From Sphingomonas lycopersici (GTDB lineage Bacteria; Pseudomonadota; Alphaproteobacteria; Sphingomonadales; Sphingomonadaceae), in contig NZ_JANFAU010000002.1 in assembly GCF_026130605.1 (NCBI RefSeq), positions 124,001 to 188,000 on the forward strand: a stretch of 64,000 bases of DNA, in the 5' to 3' direction. A model generated the notes under the pieces. That model was not told the DNA's origin. It did not search any database and saw nothing but the letters and a program-made list of their open reading frames with translations. Below, in pieces: positions 22,608 through 30,267 of this stretch (positions are counted from its first letter, which is position 1; each line of letters begins with the position of its first letter). Made by a program: the position numbers and the translations under genes.

Positions 22608-23573
22608 TCAGCCTTCGCGCGGGCCGACGCGCTCGGCGCGGTCCGCCGCGCCGCCACGCCCCGCGACCGGCTCGGCGCGCAGCCCGAGCGTGATCAGCAG
22701 CGACGACGACACGTAGATCGACGAATAGGTGCCGACCACGATGCCGAGGATCATCGCCGCGGTGAACCCGCGCAGCACGTGCCCGCCGAGGAACAGCAAG
22801 GCGAGCAGCGCGAGCAGGATCGTCACCGAGGTCATCACCGTACGCGGCAGCGTCTCGTTGACCGACAGGTTGATGATCTCACGCATGTCCATCTTGCGAT
22901 AGCGGCGCATATTCTCGCGGATGCGATCGTCGATGACGATCTTGTCGTTGATCGAATAGCCGATGATCGTCAGCACCGCGGCGACGATGTTGAGATCGAA
23001 CTCGAACCGCGACAGCGCGAAAAAGCCCAATGTCATCAAAAGATCGTGGACGATCGCCACCACCGTCGAGACGCCGAACTGCCACTCGAAGCGGAAGATC
23101 GCGAACAGCCCGATGCCGAGGATGGCGAGCACCACTGCGAGCACGCCGTTGCGGATCAGCTCGCCCGAAACCTTGCCCGAAACGGTGGAATAGCGGCTGA
23201 ACGTCGCGCCGGGGAAGCTTTGTGCCAGCGCGGTCTCGACCTTCTTGACGACGGCGTTGGTCGCGCCCTCGTCGGCGCCCTTCTGCGCCGGGAGGCGGAT
23301 CGTGATCGTCTTGGGATCGCCGAACTGCTGCAACGAGGCATCGCCGACGCCCTGCGCGTCAACCACCTGGCGGACGCGATCGAGGTCGGGAACGGTCGCG
23401 AACTTCTCCTCGATCATCAGGCCGCCTTCGAAATCGACGCCGAAGTTGAGGCCCTTGGCAAAGGTAAGCCCGATCGCGAGCAGGCTGAGCGCGAGCGTCA
23501 GCCCGAATGCCCAGCCGCGCAGGCGAACGAAATCGATATTGGTATCGTCGGGGACGAGCTTCAGGAGTTTCAT
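22608..23573 (-). CDS. secF: Protein translocase subunit SecF
   Basis: 321-residue inner-membrane component of the SecDF-YajC accessory complex that pulls exported proteins across the membrane using the proton gradient. It shows the N-terminal helix (FGLTLALSLLAIGLTF), NFGVDFEGG, a periplasmic P1-like domain and five further helices with GYSINDKIVIDDRIRENMRR. It starts 15 nt after secD, as in a standard operon. Confidence 0.96.
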   Translation of the reverse strand: MKLLKLVPDDTNIDFVRLRGWAFGLTLALSLLAIGLTFAKGLNFGVDFEGGLMIEEKFATVPDLDRVRQVVDAQGVGDASLQQFGDPKTITIRLPAQKGADEGATNAVVKKVETALAQSFPGATFSRYSTVSGKVSGELIRNGVLAVVLAILGIGLFAIFRFEWQFGVSTVVAIVHDLLMTLGFFALSRFEFDLNIVAAVLTIIGYSINDKIVIDDRIRENMRRYRKMDMREIINLSVNETLPRTVMTSVTILLALLALLFLGGHVLRGFTAAMILGIVVGTYSSIYVSSSLLITLGLRAEPVAGRGGAADRAERVGPREG

Positions 23574-23588
23574 CGTATCTCGCTCGCC

Positions 23589-25193
23589 TCAGATGTTGAT
23601 CGTCTTGGGCTTGGTGCGGCGCAACCACCCAGCCACCAGCATGCGGGTGAAGGTGACCGCGGTGAACACCGAGGTGACGATGCCGATCAGCAGCACCACC
23701 GCAAAGCCCTTCACCGGCCCCGATCCGAGCACGAACATGATCACGCCCGAAATGGCGTGGGTCATATTCGCCTCGAAAATCGTGCGGCTCGCTTCCTTAT
23801 AGCCCAATTCGACCGATTGGACGATCGATCGTCCGCGATGCCGTTCCTCGCGGATACGCTCGTTGATCAGCACGTTGGCGTCGACCGCGGTGCCGATCGT
23901 CAGCACGAAGCCGGCGATGCCGGGCAGGGTGAGCGTGCCGCCGATCAGCGCGAGCACGCCGACGATGACGAACACGTTGATGACCACCGCGAGGTTCGCA
24001 TAAAGCCCGAACCGCCCGTAGGTGACGAACATGAAGGCGACGACCAGCGCCACCGCGACCGCGGAGGCGAGGATGCCGGCGCGGATCGAATCCGCGCCGA
24101 GATCGGGGCCGACGGTTGATTCCTCGACCACCTTCAATGCCACCGGCAGCTTGCCCGAGCGCAGCGCGATCGCGAGCTGGTTGGCGGTGTCGACCGTGAA
24201 GCTGCCCGAGATCGACGCCCGGCCGCCCATGATCGGCTCGTTGATATTGGGGGCCGAGATCACGCTATTGTCGAGGATGATCGCGAACGGCTTGTTGACA
24301 TTCTCCTGCGTCACCTTGGCGAAGCGGCGCCCGCCCTGGCTGTCGAAGGTGATCGCGACCTGCGGCTCGTTGGTCTGCGGCGAGAATTCCTGCCGCGCGT
24401 CGGTCAGCATGTCGCCGGTGATGATCGCCGAGCGCTTGACCGCGATGAACGGCACCCCGCTGGGATTGTTCGGATAGGGCAGGATCTGGCTGCCGATCGG
24501 CGCCTGCTTGTTGCGCAGCTGATCGGGCGTGGCAGTGGTATCGACCAGCTTGAATTCGAGCTTGGCGGTCTTGCCGAGCAGGTCCTTCAGCGCCTGCGGG
24601 TTCTGCAGCCCCGGCACCTGGACGACGATGCGGCTCGAGCCCTGGCGGATGATCGTCGGCTCGCGCGTGCCGAGCTCGTCGATACGGCGGCGGACCACTT
24701 CGGTCGCGTCGCCCATCGCGCGGTCGACCGCCTGGTTGAGCCCGGCGGTCGTCGGGGTCAGCACGAAACGGCTGGTGTCGACGACCTGGATGTCCCATTC
24801 GCGCTGGCCGGTCATCCCCGCGCCGCCGCCGGTGATCGACAGCAGCCGCTCGCGCGCCGCGTCGACCTGCGTCGGATCGCGCAGCATGAAGGTGAGATTG
24901 CCGTCGCGCGTCGAGATATCGCCGATCTCGATCCGCGGGTTCTGGCGGCGCATCTCGGTCTGCACCTGTTCGCGCATCTGCTCCAGCCGGCTCGACTGAA
25001 GATCGTTCACGTCCGCTTCGAGCAGCAGATAGCTGCCCCCCGCGAGATCCAGCCCGAGGTTGACGCGCGGATGCGGGAAGCGCCCCCAGCCATCGGTGAC
25101 GCGCTGCGGCAGCAGGCTGGGGACGGCGAGCGCCACCAGCACCGCGAGAAGCGCCCAGATCGATGCGACCTTCCAGCGCGGGAAATCGAGCAT
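23589..25193 (-). CDS. secD: Protein translocase subunit SecD
   Basis: 534-residue membrane protein. An N-terminal helix is followed by the large periplasmic domains (LGLDLAGGSYLLLE near residue 45; GRASISGSF; FTVDTANQLAIALRSGKLP) and six helices including GTAVDANVLINERIREE. This is full length for the family. It works with SecF and YajC at the SecYEG channel. It starts immediately after the yajC stop with one base between. Confidence 0.97.
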   Translation of the reverse strand: MLDFPRWKVASIWALLAVLVALAVPSLLPQRVTDGWGRFPHPRVNLGLDLAGGSYLLLEADVNDLQSSRLEQMREQVQTEMRRQNPRIEIGDISTRDGNLTFMLRDPTQVDAARERLLSITGGGAGMTGQREWDIQVVDTSRFVLTPTTAGLNQAVDRAMGDATEVVRRRIDELGTREPTIIRQGSSRIVVQVPGLQNPQALKDLLGKTAKLEFKLVDTTATPDQLRNKQAPIGSQILPYPNNPSGVPFIAVKRSAIITGDMLTDARQEFSPQTNEPQVAITFDSQGGRRFAKVTQENVNKPFAIILDNSVISAPNINEPIMGGRASISGSFTVDTANQLAIALRSGKLPVALKVVEESTVGPDLGADSIRAGILASAVAVALVVAFMFVTYGRFGLYANLAVVINVFVIVGVLALIGGTLTLPGIAGFVLTIGTAVDANVLINERIREERHRGRSIVQSVELGYKEASRTIFEANMTHAISGVIMFVLGSGPVKGFAVVLLIGIVTSVFTAVTFTRMLVAGWLRRTKPKTINI

Positions 25194-25194
25194 A

Positions 25195-25533
25195 TCAGTC
25201 GTTCGCCGGCTTGCCGCCGAGCGGATTGACCTCGGCCAGCGTCGCCTTGACCACGCGGATGCGGGTGTTGGCGGCGATCTCCACCTCGACGAAGGCGTCT
25301 TCCACCTTGGTCACCTTGCCCACGACGCCCCCGGCGGTGACGACCGAATCGCCCTTCTTCACCGAGGCGACCGCATTCTGCAGCGCCTTCATCCGGCGTT
25401 GCTGCGGGCGGATCATCAGGAAATAGAAGACGATGAACACCAGGAACAAAGGCGCGAGGCCAAGGAAACTGGCGAATCCACCCTGTTGCGCGGCGCCCCC
25501 GGCGACCTGGGCGTAAGCTGGAGAAATGAGCAT
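25195..25533 (-). CDS. yajC: Preprotein translocase subunit YajC
   Basis: 112-residue protein with one N-terminal membrane helix (GLAPLFLVFIVFYFLMIRPQ) followed by the family motif QQRRMKALQNAVASVKKGDSVVTAGG and a KVTKVEDAFVEVEIA beta strand region. It is the first gene of yajC-secD-secF-Mth938. The 266-nt region upstream of it, shared with a divergent gene, contains a family B REP element. Confidence 0.95.
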   Translation of the reverse strand: MLISPAYAQVAGGAAQQGGFASFLGLAPLFLVFIVFYFLMIRPQQRRMKALQNAVASVKKGDSVVTAGGVVGKVTKVEDAFVEVEIAANTRIRVVKATLAEVNPLGGKPAND

Positions 25534-25654
25534 TTTACCCGTTCATGACTAAAGGGCGGACGAAATTCGCCCGCGAAGCCTGCGCCGCTAACATCGGAAC
25601 GATATTGGCGCAACATGAGCCGGCGTTTAAGCCGGTCGTCCAGCCCTTTCTCCC

Positions 25655-25750
25655 CGTCATTCCCGCGCAGGCGGGAATCCATAAGCTCTGCCGTTGCGCC
25701 TCTATCCGCGACGCCAGCCAGAATGGATTCCTGCCTGCGCGGGAATGACG
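25655..25750. repeat. REP-like inverted pair, family B, copy 2
   Basis: Arms CGTCATTCCCGCGCAGGCGGGA and TCCTGCCTGCGCGGGAATGACG flank a 50-nt spacer with no coding sign. It is the counterpart of the element at 16915-17010. It occupies the spacer between the divergent yajC and monooxygenase genes. Confidence 0.85.
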
Positions 25751-25799
25751 GGGAAGCATTTTAAATTTATGGCTGACCTGGCAAGCGATAGGAGAGACG

Positions 25800-26105
25800 A
25801 TGACGATATTGGTGATGGGCACGATATTGCTGCCCGAAGGCGAGGGCGCCAAGGCCGCGCAATTGTTCGCTGATCATGCGAAACTGGTGCGCACCGAGGC
25901 GGGATGCGACGAATATTGTTTCGCCTTCGATACCGAGAATCCCGATCTGATCCGTGTCGCCGAACGCTGGGCGAGCGTCGAGGCGCTGGCGGCGCACGGC
26001 GCGGCCGAGCACCAGAAAGCCTTCGGCCGCGCACTCCGCGCCCACGCGCCGCGCGAGATGGCGGTCGATGCGTGGGACGGGCAGCATTGGCGCAAGCTGA
26101 TCTGA
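25800..26105 (+). CDS. Antibiotic biosynthesis monooxygenase-domain protein (ABM)
   Basis: 101-residue ferredoxin-like dimeric fold. The pattern [13 protein letters not shown]...[48 protein letters not shown] is typical of the ABM/YgiN group, which includes cofactor-free quinol oxygenases. Despite the family name there is no antibiotic cluster here. It is monocistronic, between a divergent yajC and a repeat element preceding tRNA-Pro. Confidence 0.85.
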   Translation: MTILVMGTILLPEGEGAKAAQLFADHAKLVRTEAGCDEYCFAFDTENPDLIRVAERWASVEALAAHGAAEHQKAFGRALRAHAPREMAVDAWDGQHWRKLI

Positions 26106-26124
26106 GATATACCACCACTCTTCC

Positions 26125-26224
26125 CCCCTCCCTGGTGAAGGGAGGGGCTGGGGGTGGGTGGGTATGAGGTGCGCGACACCGTGCCCCACCGGGCCAACCC
26201 ATCCCTCGTTCAAGGGAGGGGAGG
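26125..26224. repeat. REP-like inverted pair, family G
   Basis: CCCCTCCCT and AGGGAGGGG flank the 5-nt loop GGTGA at the left end, and TCCCT/AGGGA close a second hairpin at the right end; CTGGGGGTGGGT in the left part faces AACCCA in the right. It fills the space between the monooxygenase and the tRNA promoter. A degenerate half copy may lie near 35690-35727. Confidence 0.75.
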
Positions 26225-26241
26225 CAAGTTGACTGTGAGAA

Positions 26242-26264
26242 TTGAGGCGAGAAACACGCCTCAA
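26242..26264. other. Perfect 8-bp inverted repeat upstream of tRNA-Pro
   Basis: TTGAGGCG and CGCCTCAA flank a 7-nt loop (AGAAACA). No U-tract follows, so a terminator is doubtful; it might be a protein-binding site or a remnant of the adjacent repeat element. Confidence 0.4.
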
Positions 26265-26269
26265 CCCGC

Positions 26270-26298
26270 TTGCGTTGTCGGCAGGGGGCGCGTAGAGG
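26270..26298 (+). promoter_or_regulatory. Candidate sigma-70-type promoter for tRNA-Pro
   Basis: TTGCGT (26270-26275) and TAGAGG (26293-26298) are separated by 17 nt and end 12 nt before the mature tRNA. The match to alphaproteobacterial -35/-10 elements is moderate, so this is a prediction from position and spacing. Confidence 0.35.
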
Positions 26299-26310
26299 CC
26301 GCCCTCCGGT

Positions 26311-26387
26311 CGGGGCGTAGCGCAGCCTGGTAGCGCATCACACTGGGGGTGTGGGGGTCGCAGGTTCGAATCCTGTCGCCCCGACCA
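26311..26387 (+). tRNA. tRNA-Pro (anticodon GGG)
   Basis: A 77-nt cloverleaf with encoded CCA. The acceptor stem CGGGGCG pairs with CGCCCCG followed by A-CCA, the D arm is GCGCAGCCTGGTAGCGC, the T arm contains GGTTCGAATCC, and the anticodon stem TCACA/TGTGG closes the loop CTGGGGG, giving anticodon GGG. It reads proline codon CCC. Confidence 0.97.
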
Positions 26388-26411
26388 ATTTTCTTCCTGT
26401 CATCAACGTTG

Positions 26412-26438
26412 GGACGCGGGCGCGCATCGCGCGCGTCC
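26412..26438 (+). other. GC-rich hairpin after tRNA-Pro
   Basis: GGACGCG and CGCGTCC close a stem with further GCGC pairing inside, 25 nt after the tRNA. No run of T follows on the plus strand, so it is only a weak terminator candidate; it could aid tRNA 3' processing. Confidence 0.35.
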
Positions 26439-26471
26439 GACGCGGCGCTGCGTCGATCCGGCCGATCCGGT

Positions 26472-26489
26472 CATGACGGATTTGTCATG
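26472..26489. promoter_or_regulatory. Inverted repeat upstream of the PDZ/two-component operon
   Basis: CATGAC and GTCATG with a 6-nt spacer lie 110 nt before the PDZ-protein start. A TATTAT box at 26558-26563 lies downstream and could be the -10. The repeat may be an operator, possibly for the operon's own regulator; this is inference. Confidence 0.35.
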
Positions 26490-26598
26490 GTGCGCCCACC
26501 CGCCTTCAAGGGCCGACGGCGCACGATCGGCGCGGGAAATCGATCATGCCGCGTTCATATTATCCTTGTCCTGCCGCCCTTTACCGGAGCTTCCGGCG

Positions 26599-26976
26599 AT
26601 GAACGGGCTGCGCGCCGCGAGTTGGGCCGCCGTCGGCGCCGCTGCGATCGGCGCGGGCGCGTTCGGGTTGCTCGCCGGCGGGCTGCCACACGGCCCGGTC
26701 CGCGGCGCGGTCGGCGGGGCGACCTATTCCCCGGTGACCCGCGCCAAGCGACATGTGCTGGTCGTCACCAGCCTGCGCACCGGTGGGGCGGAGGCGTCGG
26801 CGGGTCTGAAGGTGGGTGACATGATCGAGGAAGTGAACGGCGCCACCGACGCCTCGCTCGTCGCGTTACGCGCCGCCGAAGCGCGTCCCGAGCCTACATT
26901 GTTGAAGGTGAAGCGCGATGGTGGTGACGTCCAGACATTGACCTTGCTAAAGGAGGCGCCGGGAGGCGCGATTTGA
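26599..26976 (+). CDS. Membrane-anchored PDZ-domain protein
   Basis: 125-residue protein. An N-terminal hydrophobic segment (ASWAAVGAAAIGAGAFGLLAGG) anchors or exports it, and the rest is a PDZ-like domain: VTSLRTGGAEASAGLKVGDMIEEVNG with a carboxylate-binding-type loop and a C-terminal LLKVKRDGGDVQTLTLL strand. The ATG at 26599 is chosen because the membrane segment starts there. Its stop overlaps the TTG start of the response regulator, so it is the first gene of a three-gene operon and may sense or present misfolded envelope peptides to the kinase. That role is inferred from context. Confidence 0.8.
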   Translation: MNGLRAASWAAVGAAAIGAGAFGLLAGGLPHGPVRGAVGGATYSPVTRAKRHVLVVTSLRTGGAEASAGLKVGDMIEEVNGATDASLVALRAAEARPEPTLLKVKRDGGDVQTLTLLKEAPGGAI

Positions 26977-27659
26977 GCAAGATCCTATTGGTCGAAGATG
27001 ACGATTCGACCGCCGATTATATCTCCAACGGGCTGAGCGAGGCTGGCTTCGTCGTCGATCGCGTCGACAACGGGCGCGATGGCCTGTTCCAGGCGACCGA
27101 CGGCGGATATGATTGCATCATCCTCGATCGGATGCTGCCCGGGCTCGACGGCATGGCCGCGCTTGCCGCGATCCGTGCCGCGGGGGTGACGACCCCGGTG
27201 CTGATCCTTTCGGCGATGAGCACCCCGGAAGATCGCGTCGCCGGGCTAACCTCCGGCTCCGACGACTATCTCACCAAGCCGTTCGTATTCGCCGAATTGC
27301 TCGCGCGGGTGCGGCTGCTGGTGCGGCGGGGGCAGGCGGGGGGCAATGCGCCCGAGACCAAACTTGTCTGCGACGATCTGGAGATGGATCTGCTTGCGCA
27401 TCGCGTGAAACGCGCGGGCAAGCCGATCGAGCTCCAGCCGCGCGAATTCCGGCTGCTCGAATATCTGCTGCGCCATGTCGAGCAGGTGGTGACGCGCACG
27501 ATGCTGCTTGAAGGCGTGTGGGATTATCACTTCGATCCCGGCACCAACGTCACCGACGTGCATATCAGCCGGCTGCGCAAGAAGATCGACGAGGGCTTTG
27601 CCCGGCCGCTGCTGCATACGGTGCGCGGCGCAGGTTATAAGCTGGGCGTCGAGCGATAA
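26973..27659 (+). CDS. OmpR-family response regulator (TTG start)
   Basis: 228-residue regulator. The receiver has E8/D9/D10, phosphoacceptor D52 (IILDRMLPG) and TKPF; the winged-helix domain has LQPREFRLLEYLL and the end VRGAGYKLG. The TTG start overlaps the TGA of the PDZ gene, with GGAGG just upstream, so translation is coupled. The partner kinase follows with no gap. This pair resembles CpxR/QseB-like or CusR-type systems in layout only. Confidence 0.92.
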   Translation: MSKILLVEDDDSTADYISNGLSEAGFVVDRVDNGRDGLFQATDGGYDCIILDRMLPGLDGMAALAAIRAAGVTTPVLILSAMSTPEDRVAGLTSGSDDYLTKPFVFAELLARVRLLVRRGQAGGNAPETKLVCDDLEMDLLAHRVKRAGKPIELQPREFRLLEYLLRHVEQVVTRTMLLEGVWDYHFDPGTNVTDVHISRLRKKIDEGFARPLLHTVRGAGYKLGVER

Positions 27660-27712
27660 GGCTGCGGCTGCCCCGCTCGACGACGCTGCGCTTCGCGGCG
27701 CTCGTATTCGGA

Positions 27713-29005
27713 TTGCAACTCGCCGGCGCCGGGATCGTGTTGCTGACCGTGCGCGAGATCACGCGCGGGCAGATCACCGCCGCCGCCGGGCGGGGCGCAG
27801 AACGGGTGCGCCACAACCTGATCGACACCTATCGCCGCGGCGGGATCGGCGCGACCCAGGCGGCGGTGACGCGGCTGATCCGCGCGCGTGGGCCGCAGCT
27901 CGTGCTGTTGCTGGTCGATCGCGACGGCCGCTTTCTGGCGGGCAATGTCGCCGATTGGCCGCCGACTGTGATCGCCGGGGGCGAGCCGCAGACGATCGAG
28001 ATCTTCCGCATCGACCGCGAGCTTTCGGAACGGATGCGCGTCGTCGCCACCCGTTTGCCCAACGGCGCGCGGATGCTGACCGGGCATGTCATCGAAAGCG
28101 AATTGCGCTTCGCCCGCGCGATGGAGGAGGCAATGCTGCTCGCGATGGCGCTCGCGCTGATCTTCGCCGGGATGGCAGGGGTGTTCGCCGCGCGGATGAT
28201 CGAGCGCCGGCTCGGACGCACCGTGGCGACCGCGGATGCGGTCGCGGCGGGCGATCTGTCGCGCCGCGTGCCGCTGCGCGGGGGAAGCGACGCGTTCGAA
28301 TCGCTCGCGCTGGCGGTCAATGCGATGCTCGATCGCATCGCCGCGCTGGTCGGCGAGCTGAAGGTGGCGACCGACGGGCTGGCGCACGATCTGCGCGCGC
28401 CGCTCACCCGGCTGCGCGCGACGCTGGAGCGCGCGCTCGCCGCCGCGCCCGACGAGGCCGGACGCGCGATGATCCTGCGCGCGATGGACGAGGGCGAACG
28501 GCTGCTGGCGATGCTCGATACCGCGCTGCGCATCACCCGTGCCGAGGCCGGGCTCGGGCGCGAGGCGTTCGGCGATATGGACGTCGCGGTGATGCTCGCC
28601 GACCTGGCCGATATGTTCGGCCCGCTCGCCGAGGATCGCGGGATGAGCGTCACGACCCGGGCCGACGGGCCGATCATGATCCACGCCAATCGCGAGATGC
28701 TCGGGCAGGCGCTCGCCAACCTCGTCGACAATGCGCTGAAATATGGCGCGGGAGAGGTGACGCTCTCCGCCGAAGCGACCCCGCGCGAGGTGGCGATCGC
28801 CGTCGCGGATCACGGCCCCGGCATCCCCCCCGAGGCGCGCGAAGACGCACTGAAACGCTTTGGCCGGCTCGATACCGCGCGACAGGAGGGCGGGGCGGGG
28901 CTCGGGCTGTCGCTCGTCGCGGCGGTGGCGCATCTCCACGGCGGGCGGTTGACGCTGGGCGACAATGCCCCCGGCCTCACCGCGACGATGACGTTGCTGC
29001 GTTAG
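27713..29005 (+). CDS. Sensor histidine kinase; true start uncertain and probably upstream
   Basis: At least 430-residue kinase. Two membrane segments (the first around 27680-27760, the second at about 28120-28190) flank a periplasmic domain; HAMP follows, then the H-box LAHDLRAPLTRL and an ATPase domain (NLVDNALKYG, DHGPGIPPEA, GAGLGLSLV). The coordinate given is the first standard start (TTG). In-frame coding clearly extends to about 27659 (RLRLPRSTTLRFAALVFG, typical of kinase N-termini), but that stretch holds only ATA or CTG as possible starts, overlapping or just after the regulator's stop. A non-standard start or a sequence error are both possible. Confidence 0.85.
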   Translation: MQLAGAGIVLLTVREITRGQITAAAGRGAERVRHNLIDTYRRGGIGATQAAVTRLIRARGPQLVLLLVDRDGRFLAGNVADWPPTVIAGGEPQTIEIFRIDRELSERMRVVATRLPNGARMLTGHVIESELRFARAMEEAMLLAMALALIFAGMAGVFAARMIERRLGRTVATADAVAAGDLSRRVPLRGGSDAFESLALAVNAMLDRIAALVGELKVATDGLAHDLRAPLTRLRATLERALAAAPDEAGRAMILRAMDEGERLLAMLDTALRITRAEAGLGREAFGDMDVAVMLADLADMFGPLAEDRGMSVTTRADGPIMIHANREMLGQALANLVDNALKYGAGEVTLSAEATPREVAIAVADHGPGIPPEAREDALKRFGRLDTARQEGGAGLGLSLVAAVAHLHGGRLTLGDNAPGLTATMTLLR

Positions 29006-29024
29006 GCGCGGACGGCGGGGGCTC

Positions 29025-29861
29025 TTACACTGCCAGCCGCCGCGCCCGCGCCTGCCGGCGCATCACCCCGCCGACCGCGCCGAAGCCGATGATCATCATC
29101 GCCCAGGTCCCCGGCTCGGGGACGGCGGCGGCATGCGGGCCGGTCAGCGAGACATTGTCGAGCAGCGAGAAGGGCGGCTGCCCGGTGGGGGCGCCCTCGG
29201 CGATGAAATAGAGATAGGAGGAGGTCGAATCGGCGACGAAATCGAAGGTCTGGTTAGTCCAGTTGATAAAGCCGTGTTCCGGGACGGTGACGGTCGGCGT
29301 CGCGCCGTAGGTTCCGTTTTTCGCCTTGGTCGGATCGCTCGTCACCCCGAAGGACCAGCCGGCGGTCGGCGCGCCATCGAAGCCATATTGCTGAGCTGCG
29401 GCCCACTCGAACGAAACGCTATAGGCTTGGCCCACGATCAGCCCGGTGACGAGCTGGCTGATCGCCCCCTGATACCAGGCGCCGTCCGCGGCGATGAAAT
29501 TGCCGCCGTTCGAACTGGAGGCAAAACCGTTGTCGGCACCCTTTCCCGGACCCCACAAACCGAGATGTCCTCCCTTCCTGCCGAGAACGCCGGTCGTCGT
29601 AAATTCCTGGTCGTCGCCAAGGAACGCATATCGATCGGCGCTCAGTTTCGACAGGTCCCCCTTGAGAGTCGAATTCCATCCCGTCACCAGGGTGACCGTC
29701 CCGATCTGCCCGGAATCCCGCGTCGCTTGTTCGAACCCGCCATTGACGACGAACTGGTGGTTCGGACCGGCGAGTGCCGGAGATATCTGGGTCGCGACCG
29801 CCGCGATTGCGAATACGAACGAAGACATCGCTTTACGCGTCAGGGAATCAAAAATGTTCAT
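29025..29861 (-). CDS. PEPxxWA-CTERM sorting-domain protein
   Basis: 278-residue secreted protein. A signal peptide (about residues 1-32, ending SPALA) precedes a jelly-roll-like mature region (NHQFVVNGGFEQ, YSVSFEWAAAQQYGFDG, LYFIAEGAP) and the tail VPEPGTWAMMIIGFGAVGG followed by MRRQARARR. This is the PEPxxWA variant of the PEP-CTERM signal: motif, membrane helix, basic tail, recognised and cut by an exosortase. Such proteins often ride on exopolysaccharide export. The start at 29861 is chosen because GAGAA lies just upstream. A candidate sigma-54 promoter lies about 100 nt before it. Confidence 0.92.
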   Translation of the reverse strand: MNIFDSLTRKAMSSFVFAIAAVATQISPALAGPNHQFVVNGGFEQATRDSGQIGTVTLVTGWNSTLKGDLSKLSADRYAFLGDDQEFTTTGVLGRKGGHLGLWGPGKGADNGFASSSNGGNFIAADGAWYQGAISQLVTGLIVGQAYSVSFEWAAAQQYGFDGAPTAGWSFGVTSDPTKAKNGTYGATPTVTVPEHGFINWTNQTFDFVADSTSSYLYFIAEGAPTGQPPFSLLDNVSLTGPHAAAVPEPGTWAMMIIGFGAVGGVMRRQARARRLAV

Positions 29862-29957
29862 CGCCATTTCTCGCAACACCGGTTGATCGCGTAATGGATT
29901 TCCAATCCGCTTGAGGTCGATCTGCGAGATTTGGCGGCAGCCTTGAATGGTTAATTC

Positions 29958-29974
29958 TCGATTTATCGTGCCAA
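29958..29974 (-). promoter_or_regulatory. Candidate sigma-54 promoter of the PEPxxWA-CTERM gene
   Basis: Read on the minus strand, TTGGCACG forms a perfect -24 element; 4 nt later ATCGA stands where the -12 element TTGCA is expected, so the -12 half is degenerate. The spacing is correct and the site lies about 97 nt before the start codon. PrsR, a sigma-54 activator dedicated to PEP-CTERM genes, is encoded in this window, which supports but does not prove the call. Confidence 0.4.
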
Positions 29975-30049
29975 CCTGAAACAAAGCGCTCGGATTTTAC
30001 ATAAGTTTACTCATCGCATCGCGCGTGTTGGAGCCGCCTCGCAGGCCGT

Positions 30050-30074
30050 CACACGTGTGAACTTCGTGAACTTT
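30050..30074. repeat. 25-bp dispersed motif, copy 1
   Basis: A 25-nt stretch beginning CACACGTGTGAAC and ending GTGAACTTT is identical, in reverse orientation, to 58708-58732. It contains the palindrome CACACGTGTG. Both copies are intergenic. Confidence 0.8.
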
Positions 30075-30129
30075 GGCGCGGCTGCTTAGAGCCGTCGGGC
30101 GTTCAGTCGTGATCACGTCGAGCCGCACT

Positions 30130-30224
30130 TGTGCTCCCGCGAAGGCGGGAGCCCAGACTGGGTCCCCGTCGTGGGTTCCCATCAAAGTAATACTTTGATG
30201 GGGGCCCTTCGCGGGGACATAAAG
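30130..30224. repeat. REP-like element, family D, copy 1, with nested palindrome
   Basis: TGTGCTCCCGCGAAGGCGGGAGCCC and GGGGACATAAAG match the element at 38491-38546. Between them this copy carries about 40 extra nt, mostly a near-perfect hairpin at 30178-30202 (11-bp arms CCCATCAAAGT/ACTTTGATGGG, loop AAT) that copy 2 lacks. Confidence 0.75.
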
Positions 30225-30267
30225 AGGGAAGGACGATCCCGTTGAAGGCCGGAACGGGCTCGATGCC

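Larger units (their letters stand above)
29862..30267. other. 406-nt non-coding region with regulatory and repeat signals
   Basis: No coding region is supported here. It contains, going left to right, the leader of the PEPxxWA-CTERM gene, the candidate sigma-54 promoter at 29958-29974, AT-rich sequence to about 30005, a 25-bp motif shared with 58.7 kb (30050-30074), and a family D repeat carrying a nested palindrome (30130-30224). Confidence 0.6.
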
